A stretch of DNA of 64,000 nt from assembly GCA_030141605.1 (NCBI GenBank), contig JAQGDQ010000397.1:1-64000 (forward strand), written 5' to 3'. Shown piece after piece: positions 54,986 to 64,000 of the stretch. The notes beneath the pieces were generated by a model that saw only the letters and a list, made by a program, of their open reading frames with translations, searched no databases and was not told where the DNA came from. The DNA is from Tubiluchus corallicola. Taxonomy: Eukaryota > Priapulida > Priapulimorpha > Priapulimorphida > Tubiluchidae. Each line of letters opens with the position of its first letter. Within the stretch, counting starts at the first letter, position 1. The position numbers were made by a program, and so were the translations under genes.

Positions 54986-55390
54986 AAATTGTTGTTGCCC
55001 ACTAGCTTCAGATTTAGCCGACCTGTATTCCTCCTGTTTTTGCGCTTCAAATGCAGCCGATTTTTTCTGCAGTGACATTAACAACACCTCGATTGTTTCT
55101 ACAGTTTGTTCATCTTCAGTTGAAAATTCGTCTAACTCAGTTTGTTGGGCAGGCTCGAGTGTCAATTCAGACGCTTCTTCTTGTAGCTTCTCGGACGCAC
55201 TGGTAAACTTTTGTATTTTGTTGGATATTTGCGCTATACTTTCATTGATTTCTGCCAAAGCTGCAATGCTAAAACCTACAGTAGGTTCTAGTAATTTTAA
55301 AGCTGACTCGCTAGCCTGTTTTGCTGTATTGAGAAACCGTGTTCTATTGGCTTTCAGTCTCGATAGTTTCTGTTTACTTTTCTCGTCCAT
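54932..55390 (-). CDS. Coiled-coil ORF (152 aa), possibly retroelement Gag N-terminus
   Basis: ATG at 55388-55390 opens an uninterrupted frame starting MDEKSKQKLSRLKANRTRFL. The composition is strongly coil-forming: Glu/Gln/Lys/Ala-rich over residues 1-85 and 95-150, with an acidic middle (ELDEFSTEDEQTVETIEV) and a basic end (RKRKNRERKRKSR). BEL/Pao Gag proteins begin with comparable coiled coils. The 3' part overlaps repeat D, which is dispersed, so I favour a retroelement origin. No capsid or CCHC motif follows. It could also be a host protein or a single exon. Confidence 0.4.
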   Translation of the reverse strand: MDEKSKQKLSRLKANRTRFLNTAKQASESALKLLEPTVGFSIAALAEINESIAQISNKIQKFTSASEKLQEEASELTLEPAQQTELDEFSTEDEQTVETIEVLLMSLQKKSAAFEAQKQEEYRSAKSEASGQQQFLDILRKRKNRERKRKSR

Positions 55391-55394
55391 TTTT

Positions 55395-55760
55395 TACGTT
55401 GATTGTTCAAGTTAAATCGCTAATCTTACCGTGAAAATTCCCGGGTTTCTTGCACCACTTGTGGCGATGCCCTGTCACTTCGCGCAAGTTTCAGAGCTAA
55501 TTATCTATAATTTACTTGTATATCGAAAATCGTAAAACAGTCAAACTTGCCACAAAAATTTGTATATTGATATCTTCTGTATTACACAACTTGCGGTGTG
55601 AAACAAAAAACTTCTAAGACAATTTCACAAACAAAGACGCTAACGAAACTTTTTATAACACAAGTAATCTAAACAAACATGTCCGCCCTTTACACTCGTC
55701 TTCTGCAGACTCGTGCGCGCCGAACAATCCCCGGTCACGCGACCATTCTGATTGCGTCAA
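55395..55760. other. Leader region upstream of the coiled-coil ORF
   Basis: Non-coding, somewhat GC-richer near 55680-55760. A promoter or LTR could lie here but no boundary is visible. Confidence 0.3.
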
Positions 55761-55764
55761 CACA

Positions 55765-56600
55765 GTCTGTACAAAGGGGGGGGGCTGCTTAATTATAAAT
55801 CTTGTTAAGCATTTCAGTTGATCATAAAACGCTAATCACGCAGCGCTACAAAATACGATTTTAACCTTCAACAATTTTCTCCAGAAATCGAATTATAAAC
55901 TTGTAATCCCGGCAAAACGCTGAATTGCATCCAGACCTCTGAAGACACGCTCTCTGCACACAAAGAGGAGCTTATTGCTTTTTAAAATCTTCTAAAGTCT
56001 TTGAGACGATTCGCCTTTCACACCCTGCAAACAAAGAAAGATCTTAATCTTCAATAATTTTGTCTGGAATTTAATAATGATTTCAGAAATAATAACCCTC
56101 GCTTTTGAAATTAATAATCCTGGCGGCAGATTTCACAAAATACCAAATTGCAGACAACTTGAGACGCGCTCTTTCTGCACACAAAAGAACATCTAATTTA
56201 TAATCCTTTTGAAGTGTTTACCTGAGTGGCAGGTTACTCCCTGCAGACAAAGGAAATTTTGCAGACCAATTTAAACGTTCTCCACACACAAAAGAACAGC
56301 CTAATGGTTTTTGAAATCTTCTAAAGTAATTGAGCTAAGACCCGGTTTACGCTCTGCTCATAAAGAAAGATTTAATCTTCATCAAATTCGTCTGGAATTT
56401 AATAATAATAACCCTCGCTTTTGAAATTTGTAATCTTTGCAATCTTGAGACATGCTCTCTGCACACAAAAGAGCAGCTTATTTATAATCCTTTTGAAGTA
56501 TTTAACTGAGTGGCAGGTTACTTCCTGCCGACAAAGAAAGATTTTAATCCCCAATAATTTTGTCTGGAATTTAATAATAATTGATATTCTGACAATAATA
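55765..56600 (+). repeat. Repeat family E, copy 2
   Basis: Starts at GTCTGTACAAAGG with GGGCTGCTTAATTATAAATC and runs collinear with 29850-30450 and with 31740-32050. Includes several CACACAAAAGAGCAGC and GTCTGGAATTTAATAAT units. Confidence 0.75.
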
Positions 56601-56634
56601 ATAATCTTGTTTTTTGATGGTTCACTTAATTACT

Positions 56635-56905
56635 TACATTCTGCACAACCGCACTTTTTATTTATTTTCTGCTCAACTGCACTTTTTTGCTGACAAACAC
56701 AAAAACCTCACTTAATTACTTATTTTCTGCGCAACTGCATTTTTTCGCTAACTATCACAACTAATGCACTTAATTACATACATTCTGCGCAACTGCACTT
56801 ATTTACTTACATTCTGCACAGCCGCACTTAATTACTTACATTACTTACACTTGTTTGCTCACAACCAGAACAACCACACTTATTTACTTACTTTCTGTGC
56901 AACTT
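56635..56905 (-). repeat. Degenerate tandem units (reverse of 31150-31380)
   Basis: Units built from TTATTTTCTGCGCAACTGCA and CACTTTTTTGCTGAC, the reverse complement of the GTGCGGTTG units. Confidence 0.65.
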
Positions 56906-56921
56906 TCTGTTCAACAACTTG

Positions 56922-57018
56922 AATGTTATTGAAAATAGGCCGTGCATAAAATATTGTTGGACTTCAGAAGTCGTGCCGACAAGCCATTTTATATATTAGC
57001 ACTGGCATATATTTTATT
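56922..57018 (+). repeat. 97-bp exact direct repeat, left copy
   Basis: Begins AATGTTATTGAAAATAGGCC and ends GGCATATATTTTATT. Identical base for base with 58354-58450. Confidence 0.95.
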
Positions 57019-57019
57019 G

Positions 57020-58353
57020 TTTGTGAAAACCAATATAAAATTGGCCCTGGAAATGCGATAACCAAGAGGTTATGCTAGATGCGAGCACATGTCTAGGTTT
57101 AAACTGAAGTATATCGCTACAGCAGTGGCCGACCAGCATTGTGGCACCTGGCAATTGTTAGTAGATATAGTTTGTACTAGCGAGAAAAGAAGTTTATAAG
57201 AAATGTGAAACAGGAATAGTTAGGCAGGTCACTAAGAGTAGGATAGCGAGAAAAAACAGTTTGGATAAAGAAGGTCATGGGAGTGGGTTTTATATATTAT
57301 ATTATATTTTTAGCTTTTTGAGAGGTGATTGAGTTAAAATTTAGGCACGATAGTAATCAATAATTATCAAATAGCTTGAGCTAATGTAGAGAAGAGAATT
57401 TTTGTTATTTTCATATGTACATATAGTTATAATATTTTTTAAAATGAACTTTTATATTTATATATTATTAATAAGATTATCAGGATTATTAATACTCATA
57501 ACCTCTTAGTAAATTAAAATTTTTCATAAGTTATTAGTGAAAATTTTTTATTTTTATTTTGATATTTTGAGATTGTAAAGAGAGAAGAAAGTAGAGTTGG
57601 TTGTAGGTTATAGTATGTTAGTGAGCAGAAAGGAGTAAGATCAGCAAACCTTAGATGACAGGGGTGTGCACCATATTTGTTTGTTTATGAAAACCAATAT
57701 AAAATTGGCTCTGGAAATGCGATAACCAAGAGGTTATGCTAGATGCGAGCACATGTCTAGGTTTAAACTGAAGCATATCGCTACAGCAGCGGCCGACCAG
57801 CATTGTGGCACCTGGCAATTGTTAGTAAATATAGTTTGTACAAGCGAGAAAAGAAGTTTATAAGAACTGTGAAACAGGAACAGTTAGGCAGGTCACTAAG
57901 AGTAGGATAGCGAGAAAGAAACAGTTTGGATAAAGATGGTTATGGGAGTGGGTTTTTCATATTATATTATATTTTTTAGCTTTTTGAGAGGTGATTAAGT
58001 TAAAATTTAGGTATGATAGTAATCAATAATTATCAAATAGCTTGAGCTAATGTGGAGAGGAGAATTTTTGTTTTTTCATATGTACATATAGTTATAATAT
58101 TTTTCAATGAATACGTTATGAAAGGAGTGAGGATAACGAAAAGACAAATACAATTACAGATTTTTGGAGTCATCAGGAGGTAACTTGGAAGTCGAGTTTC
58201 AGCTGCTAGGAAAGTTGCAGAGGAAATATAATGCACCGTGCCTTATTTCTGTCACTTCCTGTCACGAATGTCACAACATTATCATGCTCTTCGTGTAATC
58301 ACGAAGACAGGAAATCACCGTTCCGCAATAACAGACAAGTCATTAATATGAAA
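57020..58353 (+). repeat. Two diverged ~420-bp units (57025-57440 and 57689-58110) between exact direct repeats
   Basis: GAAAACCAATATAAAATTGG starts at 57025 and 57689 (offset 664). The units share GCGAGCACATGTCTAGGTTT, CAGCATTGTGGCACCTGGCA and AGTTAGGCAGGTCACTAAGA with a few percent of differences. The spacers (57440-57685 and 58110-58353) differ from each other. No open frame of note. Confidence 0.85.
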
Positions 58354-58450
58354 AATGTTATTGAAAATAGGCCGTGCATAAAATATTGTTGGACTTCAGA
58401 AGTCGTGCCGACAAGCCATTTTATATATTAGCACTGGCATATATTTTATT
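58354..58450 (+). repeat. 97-bp exact direct repeat, right copy
   Basis: Exact match of 56922-57018, offset 1432 bases. Confidence 0.95.
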
Positions 58451-58625
58451 AATTTTTCGAATCGGGCCCACCGGTACGAACGGGGGGGGGGCAAAAAAAC
58501 TCCAAAAATGGTCATTTTTCGGCCGTTTTTTTCAAAGTTATACGTCTGAGATCTGGAGAACGGGAAAGGGCCATGGGTGGTGCTGGCTAGATAGCCCGTT
58601 CAGCAGTGGGAGTAGTAGGCATATT
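58450..58625 (-). repeat. GC-richer repeat family B, fragment
   Basis: TCGAATCGGGCCCACCGGTA, CAAAAATGGTCATTTTTCGG and AGCCCGTTCAGCAGTGG are reverse-strand counterparts of the B body (GGGCCCGATTTGAAA, CAAAAAATGGCCATTTTGG, GAACGGGCTATTC at 34375-34560). A ten-base G run lies at about 58482. Confidence 0.55.
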
Positions 58626-58799
58626 TAGAATTTGCGAGAGAGCAACAGGCGTTTCCCCGGACATTACTCGCGTTTTTTTTTTGGAAATTTTGACCAAACA
58701 GCATGCAGAAGAAACATCCATTAACAATAACAGGCAATTACTAAAATAAAGAAATCAAAGTAAAAGGAGGACTATTCATATTAAAGAGCAAACAAAAAT

Positions 58800-59385
58800 A
58801 ATATATTGTTTATAGTTTTGAACACCTAAAATTGTCTGTGTTTTGCTCAAAGAGTTTTTATTACACAGTTTCTTCTATACTGTTATATTTTTATAACGTT
58901 ATAGACACAGAACTGAAACTGTTTATTTCTCCTCCATATTTTGAATTGAAATATTTCGCATATGTTGCGATATTGTACACTAGATGGCTGACTAATATTA
59001 CTCGAAGTTCTTCAGCCAATTGGAGCATCCGCCATTACGCGCGTGCTGCACTCCAGGACTGTCAATCACTCTTACCCACGAGTTCTCATGTGTATCGTTG
59101 CTTCCATGCACGCATCGCTACACTCACTGCTCCAGCATGTGTGAGAGTACACCTCGTCTCTGCCATGTTCCATACAGACCCTCATGTTTAGGTAAATATT
59201 TTCACTAGCCACGTACACTAGCCATAAATTAATGTGAAGAAATGATATTGATAACAGAAAAAAAAACACTTTGAAAATGACAATGATGCCAGAAACAAAC
59301 AATAAATAACATTTTAAAGTGAAAATGTTGGAATGCAGCCTGAATTTCTGAACCATGTAACTAGTCAAGGAAATCCAAAATCATG
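58800..59385 (+). repeat. Repeat family A, partial copy 3
   Basis: From GCGATATTGTACACTAGATG onwards it is collinear with 23200-23620, including GTCAATCACTCTTACCCA, TTGCTTCCATGCACGCATCG and AAACAAACAATAAATAACAT. The frames 58832-59191 and 59020-59208 are repeat artefacts. Confidence 0.65.
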
Positions 59386-59399
59386 ATATACTACAGATT

Positions 59400-59535
59400 G
59401 CAATAATATATCTGGTGAATAAATTGCAGGTTTAGATGGGAAGTGACTTTGACAGGGTATAGCATGGCAATAGAAAATACAGTTGACCCAATATTGACAT
59501 ACAATAGCATTTTTTATAAAGCATAATAGAATTTG
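59400..59535 (-). repeat. Inverted piece of family A insert
   Basis: Reverse complement of 24400-24530 (TGGTGAATAAATTGCAGGTT, GTTGACCCAATATTGACAT). An inverted piece directly follows a direct one, so the copy is rearranged. Confidence 0.65.
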
Positions 59536-59564
59536 GTGCTTTCTTTCAACAAGGTTAGTCAGCC

Positions 59565-59740
59565 ACTTCGATGTGGTGGTGTGGTGTGGTTTGTCGTTGT
59601 GGTTTTTTTGTCATGTTCAAATGTTTGCCAGTGATTTATAATGTCTTATAATTCATTTTTGTTGTTTCTGGATTCATTATATATATTCATAGATCTTTCA
59701 TCGCATCCTCTCATTGATTTTTTTATCCAATTGGGCCTAG
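59565..59740 (-). repeat. C/A-rich repeat (family F), short reverse copy with flank
   Basis: GATGTGGTGGTGTGGTGTGG then TTTTTTTGTCATGTTCAAAT and TTGTTGTTTCTGGATTCATT, as at 19900-20130. Confidence 0.6.
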
Positions 59741-59744
59741 CAGG

Positions 59745-60555
59745 GGAAAGATCTTTTTGCAAAAAATTGGACATTCTTCAATTAGTAATATAGCGAAAAC
59801 TGTACAGGTGACTAAAGCTAGAAGCTAATGAAGATAAAATTTTACAGGATCAACAATGTGGATGTCTTAGAATAAAACTGTGAAAATCGTCAGGCTATTA
59901 TGAAAATTTTCACAAGACTTGAGAAACCAAGCATAGATAATATAGTACAATAGTGAAAAGCCACTTTTTAACCTTAGTGCCCTCATATATCTATGCCAAC
60001 TTGCCACAGAACTTGGTTTACCTCACTTGTTCGTTATTCTAATATCAAAACCTCTTAGTCGGCTAAAGACTAATTGCCGAGCTATGAACGATTATGCTTT
60101 GCACATTTAACGTTTATCATTGAATACCAATAAAGCAATTCTGAATACTTGCAAATCATTTTTTAATAAACACAAAGTCTTTTTAATATAAATATTTATA
60201 TTTTTCGTTTTTCAATATTCGTATGTCAGATGTTCATTTATACTAAAATTTGAATTACGATTTACTAATTTTATGTTATGTCGTTTTATACCATGTCATC
60301 ATCATTGTATGATGTTTGTGTAGCTTTTGTGACTCTATAATGTAACAGAGCAACTAATCATGTTTAATCTTATTTCTTTCTTGGCAGTTTACATTTTTCC
60401 CATGCAAAGTAATCCACAAGTTTACAGATTAAACATTTCACTTCACGACTGAATCAGGTGAATTACTAAATCTGATTTCTTTCCGTACTTTCCCTATTCT
60501 TTCTGAGCAGTACCTGCCATGCTCAATACCAGTACTTTCAACACGGTTTTGTGTT
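59745..60555. other. Non-coding stretch
   Basis: Nothing recognised. Confidence 0.35.
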
Positions 60556-60559
60556 CTTT

Positions 60560-60900
60560 CCTCTTAATTCAAATTGTTCCAGGGGTAGAACCGTGCTGTA
60601 CCAAAATTATGTAGCAAAAATGTACCTAAGCAAAGAATAAATTCTAGTTTTGACTCAAAAACTAGGATAGTTTTGATCCAATGATTCCTATGCCTTCTCG
60701 TACTTGTCTTAGAGACGAAGTACTTGTCTAGTGATGAAGTTTCTACTGCGTGATTCATTGCTTTAAATTTCTCGTGGGACAACTCTTATTCTTTGATGCT
60801 TTTAACTGAAGTTAAAAGAATTCAAAATTAATGATACACCGAGTAATTTGAAATGGTAATTGACATTAATTGGCATAATGGAACTTGTCAAATCAATTAA
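60560..60900 (-). repeat. Inverted copy of the 26800-27070 segment
   Basis: GAGTAATTTGAAATGGTAAT, TTTTAACTGAAGTTAAAAG and GATTCATTGCTTTAAATTTC are the reverse complement, in mirrored order, of the earlier segment. Confidence 0.6.
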
Positions 60901-60934
60901 GGTTGTCCTATACCAAATAGCTTAGGCGTTTTTC

Positions 60935-61930
60935 AGCAGTTCCGTCTCTGAGCACTGGCAATAAAGCTTTGTTATCAAAGCACAGGTGTGTTCTATTATT
61001 TTTGTTGGAAGTTTATGCTTGGAATAATATAGCACCCTGGGAGACACGCAGTAAGATGTTTTGTTAAGATTGAAAGGAATCTCTTTTCAGATTTGAAAGC
61101 TTTTAAAAGTGTTTGTATAGCAAACATTTGGCTAGAAGCTTTTCAAAGTGTTTGTATAGCAAATATTGGGCTAAAAGCTTTTCTTGTGATAATAAAGGGC
61201 GAGACTGCGTAATAATAATTGCTGTTTGGATAAAATGGAGAAAACTTTAAGTGCTCAGGAACGTGAACAAAGGACAATTTACATTCTGTTTTATTCAAGT
61301 TCTGTTATTGATTTTGAGCAGGGTTAAAGTGGCTCTAAAGAAAAGAATAATATTTTCCTACATTTTAGCATCTTGTGTAAACTAACCCCACCCGAACACC
61401 TGGGAATGACGCCAGGGAAAGAGTTAAGTAAGAAAAATTGAATGAACCGAATGCCCTATCACTGAGAAAGATTTTGGGAAATTTTTGATTTTTCCAGTGA
61501 AAAATTAAATTTTGTCAAATCTGCTGATACTGTTGCATATGAAACTGTGTTAATCAGATATTATTGAAAATGCTGGGGGTGGGGGTTTGTAAATTATTTC
61601 AACGTCATTTCAAATTCTATCTGCCATTGTTTTAAAAGGATTAATAGTTTCCTGTAAACTTACAGTGAACAAAACTATTTTTACATGTTATTAAGTTCAT
61701 GGGCAAATCAGCCACCCAAGAACTGCTACCCCTATGAAAAGAAAGAGCTTTCAAATTCGAGGCCCATAAATATTCGTCTTTGAACTTGTTTTGTTTTTGA
61801 AGGGATGTGAAACATTTCTGAAATTTACTTAAGAATATCTTGTGTCAATAAATCAGGAGCCTAAGAAAGATGCCACCGAAAGAGTAAAGAAAATGAACCA
61901 GAACAATTACACCCTTAAACTTCAAAGACT
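60935..61930 (+). repeat. Repeat family C, copy with small ORF
   Basis: Collinear with 20745-21640. Contains a local duplication of AAGCTTTT(A/C)AAAGTGTTTG at 61098-61165. Confidence 0.65.
61235..61327 (+). CDS. Small ORF (30 codons) conserved among family C repeats
   Basis: MEKTLSAQEREQRTIYILF... ends at a TAA. It aligns residue by residue with the frame at 20976, sharing the YILFYSSSV segment. No known function. See the 51-bp expansion at 26041. Confidence 0.3.
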   Translation: MEKTLSAQEREQRTIYILFYSSSVIDFEQG

Positions 61931-61934
61931 GCAT

Positions 61935-64000
61935 TCCACACCTGGGAAAGATTTATGAAAACATAGCAGAGTATTTACATACTTGAATTTCAAAGTTTGA
62001 ATTCCGCTCCTAGGAAAGAAGAGCAAACACAGACGAGGTTAATAGTAATGTACGACGTTCCTCTAAATTTACACGAACTTTCCTCCAAAGAAGTGAAGAA
62101 AAATAGCCACTTCTGATCATTGCATTTGATTATTGATTAAAAACTACATTCTTTTGAATGTAATTAATTCTCGATCACTAATTTAGCGATACGCAATGCA
62201 TTGATGCTTTTACATTCAGCTCTGTTGAGGAAAATCTATTTCTTTGTTTTTGTTATTTCCATCGTAAATCGTGTTTATAATAGTATAGCAGCTTGGAAAA
62301 TTATGATCACAACTAAAATTAAGTTTCAGTTTTTGCCTTTTAAAGCTGTTTAAAGAATTTGTTCAGCAAGCATGTGGGTAAAAACCAGCCTCTTTTGCTA
62401 TGATAATAAAGGAGAGACTGTGTAATAATAACAGCTGAGGTGAGGAATTTTAAGCGCTCTACCACTTGAGCAAACTTGACTCGACATGAAAGAGTAATTT
62501 TCTAAAGTGAATTGTTTGAAGAAGACAAAAATATCCCTGTAATATCAAACTGAGCCACCAAAGCTGGTATTATTAAAACTCAATGAAAATAGATCATTTT
62601 TGTCTGCTCTGCGCTAAGAATACTCCAGATTTTGTGTTGAATTTTATTGCTTACTTTGAATTTGACATCGTCTTTTACTATCTGGAGAACATCGCCACAG
62701 TTTCAGGTCTCTTTGATGAGATGTTTTAAATTTGTAAAAATAAATTTTAAGAAATTGTTGCATACACTTGTGTAAAAATCAATGATAGGATTATCACAAC
62801 TATTTGTAAAATTGATCAGATAACTCCAGTTCTCATGCCAAATTTTTGCCTATATCTTTTCCTAATAGTTGAAATAATGGATAATCGGCGAAATAATTCA
62901 CAATTCACGAAATAACTGTTGATAATATGAGCCTTCCTATTCTAAGTCTAACTGGGGCCCTTAATGCTTGCTGTCCCGGGGCCTTTTTTGCAAACATTTT
63001 CATAGTGACATTGGCAGTTTCTCTGTAATATAGGCGAGCCTTTTAGCGTGAGCATTAAATAAAAATACAGGTGTTAAATTTACCCATAAAAACTAGCATA
63101 TCTTTGCTTAGCATAAACCTTTGCAGTTATTTTCAATGCTTTTATAAACGCTCGAAAATCGTCCTATATGTCAGGAATTTTCCGTTCAGTATTCCAGACT
63201 GCAAGTAGCAGTATTAAAGAAATTTGACTACAAGCCATCATTACTATTATAAGAAATCATAAGCAATAAATTAGCGTTTTTGATAAATATAAAAATATCA
63301 AATCTCTGGCAAAGGAGAATTAGAAAATGTCAGAAGTTGCAGATGTGTTAATACCGTTTAGAACAATTTAGCTAAAATGACCTTCTCATGGGAATGTTTA
63401 AAGTAGCTATAATTTTCAATATTTTGCATGGGAAACGTAGTCCTACTCCAAATTATTGGTGATTATTATGTGCCTTTCCTAACTGCAGCAAAGTATTTAC
63501 CTTAACTACCTGGGAGTTCCAGGTTGGCAGCTTAACTAAACAAAAAAGCTTCTACATTCTATAGAAATTCTTGTCTGTATTTGCTTTCCATCTCTTCTTA
63601 ACACTTTCACGGGGAGTTTCAGGTTATCAGCTTAATTAAACAAAAAAGCTTCTTCCGTCTATTGATAATATTGTCTGTCTTTTAACTCATTCTTTCCAGT
63701 ATTTAAACAGGGCGCAACTAGTTTACTTAAGATTTCTCAAATATGTGAAAACATTTTCCTGAGTTTAAAACAAAGAAGTAAAACTATTTATAAGGCATAA
63801 TAGAATTTAGTGCTTTTTCAATAAGATTAGTCACCCACTTATAATATTTTAAGACTATAATTTTTGTCCAAATGTTCACTGTTTAGTAGTGTTCATTATC
63901 CATTATCCATTTTCAAGAATAGGTGTTTTAGCTGTGTTCTCACTATCCAGCAAAATCTAGTTAACATAAGGGATGAGTTTTTTGCCAGTCACCAAACAAT
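61935..64000. repeat. Scattered family C and related fragments, no gene
   Basis: Fragments include 62340-62520 (TGATAATAAAGGAGAGACTG and the small-ORF area, decayed) and 63930-64000, which matches 19650-19740. A duplicated GGAGTTCCAGGTTGGCAGCT / GGAGTTTCAGGTTATCAGCT segment with AACAAAAAAGCTTCT lies at 63510 and 63612. No supported coding. Confidence 0.45.

Noticed and set aside
59020-59208. Cysteine-rich frame (SITLTHEFSC...), also at 23206-23559
   Set aside because: It is similar in three family A copies, but starts, stops and frames differ between copies. It is not a conserved protein.
1-64000. CRISPR arrays, bacterial operons, ribosome-binding sites and riboswitches
   Set aside because: The tandem repeats here lack the repeat/spacer regularity of CRISPR, and everything else (splice signals, AATAAA, eukaryotic transposons) shows animal nuclear DNA.

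Overview
The window is AT-rich animal nuclear DNA. Long non-coding stretches, microsatellites, canonical splice and polyadenylation signals and many decayed transposons of animal type (LINEs, Ty3/gypsy, BEL/Pao, mariner, hAT, Penelope-like, Polinton-like) all point that way. It carries a protein O-mannose kinase (POMK) homologue, a eukaryotic UDP-galactopyranose mutase and a GXYLT-like GT8 xylosyltransferase. Vertebrates lack UDP-galactopyranose mutase, and POMK is missing from flies and nematodes, so a non-vertebrate, non-ecdysozoan metazoan fits best. I cannot name the species.

Three host loci are convincing. (1) 9868-10626 (+) is the last coding exon of a POMK homologue, with a splice acceptor just upstream and AATAAA overlapping the stop codon. 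(2) 38845-40266 (-) is a complete, uninterrupted UDP-galactopyranose mutase. (3) 48569-49729 (+) is a complete single-exon type II membrane GT8 glycosyltransferase. The last two stand head to head about 8.3 kb apart. All three act on glycans, but nothing in the sequence proves they work together.

Layout. 1-3.4 kb: a C/A-rich repeat, then a frameshifted LINE ORF1 remnant running into a decayed Polinton-type capsid gene. 3.6-7 kb: non-coding repeat family A. 7.8-8.5 kb: Ty3 integrase tail and a LINE-like tail. 9.6-10.6 kb: POMK exon. 11.2-12.0 kb: hAT element. 13-17.4 kb: GC-richer repeat B, BEL/Pao scrap, 5'-truncated LINE. 18-27 kb: mosaic of families A and C. 27.5-28.6 kb: LINE RNase H. 29.8-34.7 kb: dense tandem and dispersed repeats. 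35-38 kb: Ty3 integrase remnant, degenerate tandem DNA, telomere-like CCCTAA DNA. 38.8-49.9 kb: the two enzyme genes, with Penelope/hammerhead, Ty3 gag, BEL/Pao and mariner remnants between them. 50-64 kb: LINE scrap, 45-bp minisatellite, gag-like coiled-coil ORF, repeat arrays and further copies of families A-E.

All retroelement, mariner and Polinton-like genes seen here are broken. Long stretches hold no gene I can support. Most short open frames are chance frames in repeats; several of them begin at TTG or GTG.
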